Shown: piece after piece, positions 1 to 5,674 of the stretch
Position numbering within the stretch: position 1 is the first letter of the stretch
Layout: each line of letters begins with the position of its first letter
NCBI GenBank assembly: GCA_030038335.1
Contig: JASHPC010000005.1
Location: 1 to 5,981, forward strand
Origin: Vulcanimicrobiota bacterium
GTDB lineage: Bacteria > Vulcanimicrobiota > Vulcanimicrobiia > Vulcanimicrobiales > Vulcanimicrobiaceae
Direction of reading: 5' to 3'
Length of the DNA: 5,981 nt
Notes under the pieces: generated by a model
Database searches by the model: none
Told to the model about the DNA's origin: nothing
Seen by the model: only the letters and a program-made list of their open reading frames with translations
Program-made: the position numbers and the translations under genes

Positions 1-10
1 AGGCGTAGTG

Positions 11-16
11 TATAAT
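11..16 (+). promoter_or_regulatory. Probable -10 promoter element of the nrdR operon
   Basis: This is a perfect TATAAT hexamer in an otherwise GC-rich window, preceded by TG one base upstream (GTG-TATAAT). It would place the transcription start near 22-24. The matching -35 box would lie left of the window and cannot be checked. If this is the promoter, the in-frame ATG at 19 lies upstream of the transcript start and cannot be used, which supports a downstream nrdR start. Confidence 0.5.
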
Positions 17-27
17 GGATGGGTCGA

Positions 28-43
28 CCACTATATGTGGGGG
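28..43 (+). promoter_or_regulatory. Candidate NrdR box (operator)
   Basis: The core CCACTATATGTGG (28-40) has perfect CCAC/GTGG arms around TATAT. Over 16 bases it agrees with the published NrdR-box consensus (acaCwAtATaTwGtgt, recalled from the literature) at 11 positions, including seven of the eight central ones. It sits just downstream of the TATAAT, so a bound repressor would cover the transcription start. NrdR boxes usually occur in pairs. Only one is visible, and the second could lie left of the window. That the site controls nrdR itself is inference. Confidence 0.4.
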
Positions 44-48
44 CTTCG

Positions 49-54
49 AAAGGA
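49..54 (+). promoter_or_regulatory. Ribosome-binding site deciding the nrdR start
   Basis: AAAGGA lies six bases before CTG 61. This is the only good purine-rich Shine-Dalgarno candidate near the 5' end of nrdR. ATG 19 and GTG 37 have nothing comparable at proper spacing. It supports initiation at the non-standard CTG. Confidence 0.5.
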
Positions 55-60
55 ACTGCT

Positions 61-513
61 CTGACCTGTCCGACCTGCCGAAAAAGCGAGACGCGCGTCG
101 TCGACTCACGCGACGATGAATCCGTCGTGCGCCGGCGGCGCGAATGTCTCGACCCTCGCTGTAAGCACCGATTTACGACGTACGAGCGGCAAGAGTCACC
201 GCGCCTCTTCGTCGTCAAGAAAGACGGCCGCCGCGAGCAGTACAATCGCGACAAGGTGCTCTCCGGCCTTCGCAAAGCCTGTGAGAAACGCCCCATTTCC
301 GAGAACCGCATGGAAGCGGTTGCCGCGGAGCTGGAGCGTTCTCTCTTCGCGCGCGGGGAGAGCGAGGTGCCGGCGTCGCTCATCGGCGAGAAGTTGATGG
401 AAGCGCTCAAGTCGCTCGATCCGGTGGCGTACATCCGCTTTGCGAGCGTCTATCGTTCGTTTCGCGACATCGAAAGTTTTCGAGAAGAGTTGGCAGCGCT
501 GCTCTCAAAGTGA
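61..513 (+). CDS. nrdR: Transcriptional repressor NrdR
   Basis: NrdR is a zinc-ribbon/ATP-cone repressor that senses ATP/dATP and shuts down ribonucleotide reductase genes. Numbering from the CTG at 61, the zinc ribbon has Cys3 and Cys6 (CPTC), then VVDSR at 13-17, RRRR at 24-27, Cys29 and Cys34, followed by RFTTYER at 37-43. The ATP cone occupies about 49-139, with VVKKDGRRE at 51-59 and YRSFRD near its end. An open frame extends upstream to ATG 19, which would give 164 aa. I chose CTG 61 because it puts the ribbon at the very N-terminus as in other family members, gives the usual length of about 150 aa, has an AAAGGA site at good spacing, and leaves the TATAAT and NrdR-box-like site in the leader. 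The second metal knuckle is CX4C instead of the usual CX2C. The function call is firm and the start is less so. dut follows after 6 bp. Confidence 0.93.
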   Translation: MTCPTCRKSETRVVDSRDDESVVRRRRECLDPRCKHRFTTYERQESPRLFVVKKDGRREQYNRDKVLSGLRKACEKRPISENRMEAVAAELERSLFARGESEVPASLIGEKLMEALKSLDPVAYIRFASVYRSFRDIESFREELAALLSK

Positions 514-519
514 GTCGCG

Positions 520-984
520 ATGAGCAGCAACGCGCGTGTCTCGATCGTGCGTCTTCCCGAAGGCGAAGGTCTTCCGTTGCCGGCGTATATGAGCGAGCAT
601 GCAGCGGGTGCGGATCTCTGCGCTGCGGTTGACGTACCGCTCGTCGTACAGCCCGGCGAGCGCGTCGTCGTGCCAACTGGTTTTGCGATGGCGCTGCCGC
701 CCGGCTACGAAGCGCAGGTTCGTCCGCGCAGCGGTCTCGCGGCGCGCGACGGTGTCACGTGTTTGAACTCGCCGGGAACTATCGACGCAGATTATCGCGG
801 TCCAGTCTGCGTCCTGCTCGTGAATCTCGGGCGCGCTCCGGTGACGATTTACCGCGGAGATCGCATCGCGCAGCTCGTCGTCGCGCCCGTGACACGCGCG
901 CTTTTTGAAGAGACGGATGCTCTCGACGTGACGTCGCGAGGTGCGGGCGGGTTCGGTTCGACTGGCCGCGTGACCGTTCCGTGA
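520..984 (+). CDS. dut: dUTP diphosphatase (dUTPase)
   Basis: The enzyme hydrolyses dUTP to dUMP and pyrophosphate, keeping uracil out of DNA and supplying dUMP for thymidylate synthesis. All five motifs of the homotrimeric dUTPase family are present in order in 154 aa: AGADLCA at 29-35, RPRSGLA at 68-74, NSPGTIDADYRG at 83-94 with the catalytic Asp in GTIDADYRG, RGDRIAQLV at 112-120, and the glycine-rich C-terminal arm RGAGGFGSTG at 140-149, which closes over the nucleotide. Length is normal for the trimeric class. The ATG at 520 lies 6 bp after the nrdR stop with no evident Shine-Dalgarno site, so translation is probably coupled to nrdR. The stop overlaps the next gene's GTG start. Pairing with nrdR puts a dNTP-pool regulator and a dNTP-pool enzyme on one transcript. 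Confidence 0.96.
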   Translation: MSSNARVSIVRLPEGEGLPLPAYMSEHAAGADLCAAVDVPLVVQPGERVVVPTGFAMALPPGYEAQVRPRSGLAARDGVTCLNSPGTIDADYRGPVCVLLVNLGRAPVTIYRGDRIAQLVVAPVTRALFEETDALDVTSRGAGGFGSTGRVTVP

Positions 985-1958
985 ACGTCTACGTCGTCGG
1001 AAAAGGGGCGGTAGGAACGTATCTCGGCGATCTGCTTCGCTCGATTGGCGTCAACGTCGCGTATGCGCCTCGCCTGCTCGAAGAAGTAACGCCGTACGAC
1101 GCGGATGTCGCGATCGTCGCGGTCAAAGCGTACGACACGGCTTCTGCCATCGCGACGCTGCGCGCAGCGATAAAGTTTCCCGAGAAGTGCGTCTTCCTCT
1201 GCCCGCAGAACGGCGTCGGAAACGAAGAACAACTCATTGCTGCCTTCGGTGCAGACAGCGTCGTTGCGGCGTCGCTCACGGTTCCCGTCGCGCGCGACCG
1301 CGATGGAAACGCGATCGCGACGAAGGACGGCGTTCTCGCGGTTGCACCGACGGGAGCCACCGCGTTCAACTGGCTCGTCGCGACATTCGCAAGCACTGGC
1401 TTGAGCGTCAAAGTCGTCGAGGATTGGCACGCTCTCAAGTGGAGCAAGCTTGCCCTCAACGTCGTTGCAAATGCGAGTTGCGCTATTCTCAACGTGCTTC
1501 CGAATCGTCTCGTGCACTTCGACAAGGTCTTTACGCTCGAGATCCGCATGTTGCGGGAGGTGCGCGCGGTGATGCGCGCCATGAACGTGCGCCCGATCGA
1601 CCTTCCGCGCTATCCTGTGCGCGCGCTGCTCGGCGTCGCGACGATGCCCACGCCGGTCGCGTGCGGAATTCTCGCGTCGCGCATCGCCGGAGGGCGTGGC
1701 ACGAAACCGCCGTCGCTGTTGCTCGATCTCCGGAGCGGAAAACCGGAGACGGAGGTCTCCGTGCTCAACGGCGCCGTCGCCGCGGCAGGCATGGAGCAAC
1801 GTCTCGCGACTCCCGTCAACGCGGTCTACGCTCGAGTGCTCGACGCGATCGCGCACATGCCACAGCTATGGGCGAAGTACCGTGAGCGCCCGGAGGCGCT
1901 CGAGTCCGAAGTCGAGGCGGAGATGCGCCGCCAGCGCGCGCTCGCGCGCGGAGTGTAA
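981..1958 (+). CDS. panE: 2-dehydropantoate 2-reductase (ketopantoate reductase family)
   Basis: This is a predicted NADPH-dependent cytosolic reductase converting ketopantoate to pantoate in pantothenate/CoA synthesis. The N-terminal Rossmann motif GKGAVG is at 7-12, with Arg31 after the second strand. VKAYD at 48-52 corresponds to the family VKA(W/Y) segment. PQNGVGNE at 75-82 is the conserved loop. KWSKLALNVVAN at 153-164 carries the expected catalytic Lys156 plus Asn160 and Asn164. The C-terminal helical domain has Ser245 and RSGKPETEVSVLNG at 251-264, whose Glu258 matches the conserved substrate-site Glu. The stretch between Arg31 and the VKAYD strand is unusually short. The GTG start at 981 overlaps the dut stop by 4 bp (GTGA), so translational coupling is likely. 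The family contains paralogues with other substrates, so the exact substrate is inferred from motif completeness. Confidence 0.85.
   Translation: MNVYVVGKGAVGTYLGDLLRSIGVNVAYAPRLLEEVTPYDADVAIVAVKAYDTASAIATLRAAIKFPEKCVFLCPQNGVGNEEQLIAAFGADSVVAASLTVPVARDRDGNAIATKDGVLAVAPTGATAFNWLVATFASTGLSVKVVEDWHALKWSKLALNVVANASCAILNVLPNRLVHFDKVFTLEIRMLREVRAVMRAMNVRPIDLPRYPVRALLGVATMPTPVACGILASRIAGGRGTKPPSLLLDLRSGKPETEVSVLNGAVAAAGMEQRLATPVNAVYARVLDAIAHMPQLWAKYRERPEALESEVEAEMRRQRALARGV
1728..1761 (+). repeat. Two overlapping, mutually exclusive inverted repeats inside panE
   Basis: CTCCGG (1728-1733) can pair with CCGGAG (1743-1748). The second arm overlaps CGGAGAC (1744-1750), which forms a perfect 7-bp stem with GTCTCCG (1755-1761) around a GGAG loop. 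Both are direct observations. They lie in codons for the conserved GKPETEV region of the reductase, so they may be by-products of protein and codon constraints. Confidence 0.3.
1950..1953 (+). promoter_or_regulatory. Ribosome-binding site of chdC/hemQ
   Basis: GGAG lies seven bases before the ATG at 1961, within the last codons of the preceding reductase gene. It supports this ATG as the real start, even though the protein has a longer N-terminus than many relatives. Confidence 0.5.
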
Positions 1959-1960
1959 GC

Positions 1961-2806
1961 ATGCGCGATCCGAACGTTCCGGAATCTCTTGAAGGCTGGT
2001 GGATGCTCCATCGGATGTTCTCGTTCGACCGGCTCGGATGGGGCGAGCTGCCGGCAAAGCGCCGCGCCAAGTACGCGGAACGAGCACAAGCGCTCTTCGA
2101 TCATCTCAAGCATCGTAGTGACGGCGATCTTGCGCTCTGTAATCTCGTGGGGCATCGGGGCGATCTCATGCTCGTGCACTACGCGCGCCACTACGACGAG
2201 CTCGTCTACGCGCAGGCGCTCGTCGACAAGCTCGAGCTGCGTTCGCTTTTCAGCGTAACGGGGTCGTACACGTCGATCTTGGAGATTGGGCTCTATGATG
2301 CGACCGCGAAGATTCACGCCGAGCTCGAGAAACGCGGCCTGACGAGATACACGCCCGATTGGATCAACGGGTTCGAGGAGCTGCTTCACGCGCAAGAGGA
2401 GAACCCGCACGTCGCTCCGCGTCTGTGGGCGCGCGTCCCGGAGCGCCGTTACATGTGCTTTTATCCTATGAGCAAGCGACGTGAGGGCGGTGACAACTGG
2501 TACATGCTGCCCTATGCTGATCGGATGCGGCTCATGAACGAGCACGGCAAGGTGGGACGCTCGTATCACGGCCGCGTCACGCAAGTCATCTCGGGTTCGA
2601 TCGGTTTCGACGACTACGAGTGGGGCGTCGACCTCTATGCCGACGATCCGGTCGTCTTCAAGAAGCTCATCTACGAGATGCGTTTCGACGAAGCGAGCGC
2701 GCGGTATGCGGAGTTCGGAACTTTCTTCAGCGGCGTGCAGTTCTCACCGGATCAAACGGGCGTCTTTCTCGACGGCGACGCCGTTCCGCAACTCTCAGCG
2801 CAGTAG
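1961..2806 (+). CDS. chdC: Coproheme decarboxylase ChdC/HemQ (chlorite dismutase-like family)
   Basis: ChdC performs the last step of the coproporphyrin-dependent heme pathway, oxidatively decarboxylating coproheme to heme b with peroxide. The 281-aa protein has the family's duplicated ferredoxin-like barrel. The diagnostic second half includes YPMSK at 168-172 with catalytic Tyr168, NWYMLP at 179-184, LMNEHGKVGR at 191-200 with proximal heme ligand His195, RVTQVI at 205-210 with distal Gln208, GFDDYEWGV at 215-223, and MRFDEASARYAEFG at 240-253. The spacing of Tyr168, His195 and Gln208 equals that of Tyr147, His174 and Gln187 in the Listeria enzyme, from memory of that literature. A distal Gln where true chlorite dismutases carry Arg argues for heme synthesis. 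The gene starts 2 bp after the panE stop and has a GGAG site. Its 3' end overlaps the convergent membrane protein gene by 12 bp. No other heme gene is in the window. Confidence 0.92.
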   Translation: MRDPNVPESLEGWWMLHRMFSFDRLGWGELPAKRRAKYAERAQALFDHLKHRSDGDLALCNLVGHRGDLMLVHYARHYDELVYAQALVDKLELRSLFSVTGSYTSILEIGLYDATAKIHAELEKRGLTRYTPDWINGFEELLHAQEENPHVAPRLWARVPERRYMCFYPMSKRREGGDNWYMLPYADRMRLMNEHGKVGRSYHGRVTQVISGSIGFDDYEWGVDLYADDPVVFKKLIYEMRFDEASARYAEFGTFFSGVQFSPDQTGVFLDGDAVPQLSAQ

Positions 2807-4147
2807 GGCGTACAATGCAACGTCGCCGCACTGTCGCAGGCGCGTCCACGTGCGCGGCGTCGGACGATACTTCCCTTTGATCGCGAGCACCGTCGCGCCG
2901 CTGCGCCGCACGACGGCGTCGCCTTCCCCGGGATGGCGAAAAACGAGCGACGAGTCACGTATCGCAGAGATTGGAAACGCGTCGATTCTTCCGTCGACGT
3001 TGGCGTATCCGCCCGCAAGCTCGACGAGACTACCAGTTTCGAGCGTATCGGTGAAAACGCGCCGGCCGAGCACCGCCGGCGCGCACTGTGCGAAGTCGAC
3101 GCCGCTCTCGAGATTGCCGAACCACGGATCCGCGACGATCGACGCCTGCGAGAACGTTTTCGCGGCGAGACCGGCGACCATGAGCGAGAAGAAGACTGCG
3201 GCCACGCGCGTGACGAGCGTCATAGGTTTCGCGGTCGTGCGGAAGGACTCGCCGAGCGCGGTTGCCGTCGTGAGAAAGAGTAGCATTGCGTAGCGCGTCG
3301 CAACGGTCGTGCCGATCGCGATCGCGGCAACGAAGATGAGGTTTCCCCAGCGCACGGGCCGGCGAAGGTGAAGACCGCTGGGAATGCGCAGCCACAGCGG
3401 CGCGAGTGCGAGCAGCGCGACGACGATCCCCGTGTAGCTCTTGAGAGTCGGCGTCCACTCGCTCACGTAACCGGCGAGGCGCGCGTTGCGCGCGAGCTCC
3501 ACGGTGAACGTCCAGAGGTGCCAGCCGATCGGATTCACGAGCGTCGCGAGCGTTGCGACGACGAACGGCGCTGCTCTGCGCCGGTCGACATGGAGGAGCA
3601 TCCACAGCACGCCGATTGGGAAGGAGCCGTGCACGTTCGCCCAGAGCGCGAGCAACGGAACGGCGCACCAGGGAGCACGGCGCCAGAGAGCGATGAGCGC
3701 GGGAAGGAGAAGCCACACGAGCGTTTGCGCACGGTCTTGCGCAAAATAGACAGCACCCAGCGAAGCGACGGCAACTTGCGCGACGCCGACGAGCGCATGC
3801 GTTCGCGTGCGGATCGTCTCGTACGCGACGAAAGCGACGCCGAAGACGAGCGATGCGGCAAAGAGCAGCTCCAGAAGAATGTATACGTGGTGCGCGCGCG
3901 TCCATGCGGTTAGGACGGCGACGAGCCACTCTTGGTCGACCCAAGGGCGACTCGGATACCACGAACCTTGCAGCGATTCAAGAATGTGGTGATGCGCCAG
4001 CGTCCAGTCGCCTGCGTATGCGAGCCAGTAGCGTTCCATGTCCGAAGGAATGACGCACGACGCGATCGAGACGACGGCGCTCGTGCACACGAGAAGAAGC
4101 AGCGGGCTCCAAGCGCCGCTGACGGCGCGCTGCAACCGCTTTAGCAC
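2795..4147 (-). CDS. Uncharacterised polytopic membrane protein, GT-C-like
   Basis: This 450-aa protein has no function I can name. Hydrophobic segments occur around 14-33, 88-109, 118-135, 143-155, 160-185, 193-214, 240-253, 269-299 and 312-329. A C-terminal domain of about 120 residues follows. Visible landmarks are DQEWL at 71-75 in the first large loop, WANVHGSFPIGVLW at 169-182, NPIGW at 205-209, EWTP at 230-233, and VDGRIDAFP at 384-392. This layout, with an acidic first loop, a W-(A)-N-(V/L)-H-G motif and a late DGR motif, recalls uncharacterised membrane proteins related to GT-C glycosyltransferases. That is family impression, not proof. The GTG start at 4147 overlaps the stop of the upstream lipase gene by 7 bp and has no Shine-Dalgarno site, suggesting coupling. 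A link to lipid or cell-surface glycan work is speculative. Confidence 0.78.
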   Translation of the reverse strand: MLKRLQRAVSGAWSPLLLLVCTSAVVSIASCVIPSDMERYWLAYAGDWTLAHHHILESLQGSWYPSRPWVDQEWLVAVLTAWTRAHHVYILLELLFAASLVFGVAFVAYETIRTRTHALVGVAQVAVASLGAVYFAQDRAQTLVWLLLPALIALWRRAPWCAVPLLALWANVHGSFPIGVLWMLLHVDRRRAAPFVVATLATLVNPIGWHLWTFTVELARNARLAGYVSEWTPTLKSYTGIVVALLALAPLWLRIPSGLHLRRPVRWGNLIFVAAIAIGTTVATRYAMLLFLTTATALGESFRTTAKPMTLVTRVAAVFFSLMVAGLAAKTFSQASIVADPWFGNLESGVDFAQCAPAVLGRRVFTDTLETGSLVELAGGYANVDGRIDAFPISAIRDSSLVFRHPGEGDAVVRRSGATVLAIKGKYRPTPRTWTRLRQCGDVALYALLR

Positions 4148-5316
4148 GAAGATGGTGGCGGTGGCACGCCCGCAAAGCGCGCCGCGGTCCAGGCGGCGAC
4201 TGCCGCGTCGGCGTCCGGCAGCACGGTTGCGTGCGTCGCACTCGTGAAAGCTTTGAACGTAACCGGCGTGCCTTGCTGCCGAAGGTGCTCGCAGAGATCG
4301 ATTGTCGACTCCGACGACACGAGCGGATCCGAGACGCCTTGCACCAAGAGCGTCGGAATGCGAATTGCAAAGCTCTCGGGGCTATTCTCCGCAAGATCGT
4401 CGTAGAGCACGTTCAGGTCAAGCGACGACTGCCGGAACATCGCGCTCGGACTCATGCGGCTCCAATCGGAGTCCGACGCGAGATCGTCGATGCAGCGCTG
4501 CTGCAACTCCGGAAGAGCGCGCAACGCGTCGGGCTCGAGAATCTGCGCCGGATCGATGCGTGGATCCGCCTGCGCAAACCCTTCGATCATGAGACCGAGA
4601 AACGGCATTGCCGTGCTCGGGTCGGGCGAGAGCAGCAATCCCTGCAGCATATCTTCGAGGTGCGACGCAGGCGCATACGCGACAGCTCCGATCAGGTGGA
4701 GATCCGGCGCCCACTGCGGACCGAGAAGCGCCGTCGAAAGTGCGGCGGTTCCGCCCTCGGAATGGCCCATGGCGATCCATCTCCGGCCGATTTGCGGATC
4801 GAGCTCGCGAGCCGCGCGAACGATGTCGGTGACGTCGCGCGCGGATGCGGTTGCAACGAAATACGGATGGATGCCCGGCGTGCCGTTTCCTTCGTAATCG
4901 GTCTGAGCGACGGCGTAGCCGCGCCGCACGAATGCGTCCATCGCGCGCTGCTCCATGTCGAGCGTGCTGAAACGCGAAGGCGCACACTGCGGAGCGTTTC
5001 CAGACGTTCCGTGCGCCCAACTGATAATGGGCCACCCTCCGGAAGGTGGCGCGCCTTTCGGAATCGCGACCATGCCCGAAACGGCGACGAACGTTCCACG
5101 CGGCCCGACGGTTTCGTAGAGCACGAGATAGTTCACCGCCGCAGACGGAAGCGCCGCGCCTCCGGTGAACTCCCGGGCCCAAATTACCGCGCCGTCAAGG
5201 CCAGTCGGGAGCTTCGCGGGTGGATTGTAGAACGCGACGCCCGGCGGACCAATGGGTATCGCCGTTGCCGAACTCGCCGCAACGACGGCAGCGAGCGCAA
5301 CGGAATGCAACGTCAT
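4141..5316 (-). CDS. Secreted alpha/beta hydrolase, secretory lipase-type
   Basis: This is a predicted exported esterase or lipase of 391 aa. Residues 1-19 form a short signal peptide with a hydrophobic Ala/Val core and an ATA-like cleavage site before Ile20, although it lacks N-terminal Lys or Arg. HGTSG at 102-106 is the likely oxyanion-hole region. GHSEGG at 184-189 is the nucleophile elbow with Ser186. GVSDPLV at 327-333 supplies Asp330, and SATHATVL at 359-366 supplies His362, completing the triad. Cysteines at 111, 275, 342 and 391 could form disulfides outside the cytoplasm. The arrangement fits the secretory lipase family (LIP, PF03583) known from fungi and actinobacteria; the substrate cannot be read from the sequence. 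The ATG at 5316 gives the signal peptide directly, though no clear Shine-Dalgarno site precedes it. It is probably co-transcribed with the overlapping downstream membrane protein gene. Confidence 0.88.
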   Translation of the reverse strand: MTLHSVALAAVVAASSATAIPIGPPGVAFYNPPAKLPTGLDGAVIWAREFTGGAALPSAAVNYLVLYETVGPRGTFVAVSGMVAIPKGAPPSGGWPIISWAHGTSGNAPQCAPSRFSTLDMEQRAMDAFVRRGYAVAQTDYEGNGTPGIHPYFVATASARDVTDIVRAARELDPQIGRRWIAMGHSEGGTAALSTALLGPQWAPDLHLIGAVAYAPASHLEDMLQGLLLSPDPSTAMPFLGLMIEGFAQADPRIDPAQILEPDALRALPELQQRCIDDLASDSDWSRMSPSAMFRQSSLDLNVLYDDLAENSPESFAIRIPTLLVQGVSDPLVSSESTIDLCEHLRQQGTPVTFKAFTSATHATVLPDADAAVAAWTAARFAGVPPPPSSC

Positions 5317-5353
5317 AGGTGCGCAGTTCGCTTCTGAGAATACCGAACCCGTT
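5317..5353. promoter_or_regulatory. Short divergent intergenic region, lipase / CHY zinc-finger
   Basis: These 37 bases separate two divergently transcribed genes and are the only sizeable non-coding gap in the window. They are too short to hold two complete non-overlapping promoters, so any promoter must extend into one of the genes. The only candidate I see is TATTCT on the minus strand (about 5337-5342), without a convincing -35 box. No operator palindrome is evident. Confidence 0.35.
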
Positions 5354-5674
5354 ATGAAGCCGGAAGTGCGCGGCGTAGGGCTCGACGCGGAGAGCCGATG
5401 CGCGCACTACCATTCCGTTCTGGACGTCGTCGCGATCAAAATGCGATGCTGTGGCGAGTACTTCGCCTGTAAAGCGTGCCACGACGAGTTAGCCGATCAT
5501 CCACCGCAAGTGTGGCCCTCTGAGGAGTGGCATCAGCGTGCCGTGCTCTGTGGCGCGTGCTCCTCTGAGTTGACGATTACGCGATATCTCGAGAGTGAGG
5601 ATGCGTGCCCCGAGTGCGGTGCGCTCTTCAACCCCGCTTGCCGGCTGCACCAACGATACTATTTTGAACCGTGA
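5354..5674 (+). CDS. CHY zinc-finger protein
   Basis: This is a small cytosolic-type protein of 106 aa packed with metal ligands and matching the CHY zinc-finger family (PF05495). Numbering from ATG 5354: C16, H18 and H20 (CAHYH), C32 and C33, C39, C42, H43 (the CHxxL of the name), H49, H60, C66 and C69 (CGAC), C85 and C88 (CPEC), C96 and H99. This is enough for about three zinc sites. The family start (GVGLD before the first Cys-x-His) lies directly after this ATG. The frame stays open upstream to ATG 5252, but that extension is the antisense of the lipase signal peptide and lacks family residues, so I rejected it. The bacterial role is not established; fungal relatives such as Hot13 act in mitochondrial thiol/zinc handling. 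It overlaps the convergent downstream gene by 16 bp. Confidence 0.87.
   Translation: MKPEVRGVGLDAESRCAHYHSVLDVVAIKMRCCGEYFACKACHDELADHPPQVWPSEEWHQRAVLCGACSSELTITRYLESEDACPECGALFNPACRLHQRYYFEP

Noticed and set aside
19..60. ATG 19 (and GTG 37) as the nrdR start
   Set aside because: There is no Shine-Dalgarno site at suitable spacing, the extension is outside the family, and it overlaps promoter-like and operator-like sequence. It cannot be fully excluded, because CTG starts are rare.
849..1856. 335-aa open frame on the minus strand opposite panE and dut
   Set aside because: It is Arg/Asp-rich and low in hydrophobic residues, as expected for an antisense frame in GC-rich DNA. It lies entirely opposite genes with clear family motifs.
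3060..3083. GC-rich inverted repeat GCCGG...CCGGC
   Set aside because: It is inside the membrane protein coding region, short, without a T-run, and common by chance in this base composition.
3030..3962. 310-aa minus-strand frame inside the membrane protein gene
   Set aside because: It is an Arg-rich shifted frame of the same strand. The 450-aa frame has coherent transmembrane segments and conserved motifs.
5032..5049. Inverted repeat CCACC...GGTGG as a terminator
   Set aside because: It lies in the middle of the lipase coding sequence, has no T-run on either strand, and falls in Gly/Pro codons that readily produce such pairs.
4231..5337. 368-aa open frame on the plus strand opposite the lipase gene
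   Set aside because: The composition is extremely Arg-rich with no recognisable domain. The minus strand encodes a complete signal peptide and Ser-Asp-His triad over the same bases.
5252..5353. N-terminal extension of the CHY protein from ATG 5252
   Set aside because: It covers the lipase start and signal-peptide codons in antisense and adds no family residues. ATG 5354 places the family start at the N-terminus.
5317..5380. Minus-strand promoter for the lipase (TTCCGG, 17 bases, TATTCT)
   Set aside because: The spacing is right, but both hexamers match the consensus poorly. I would not annotate it as a promoter.
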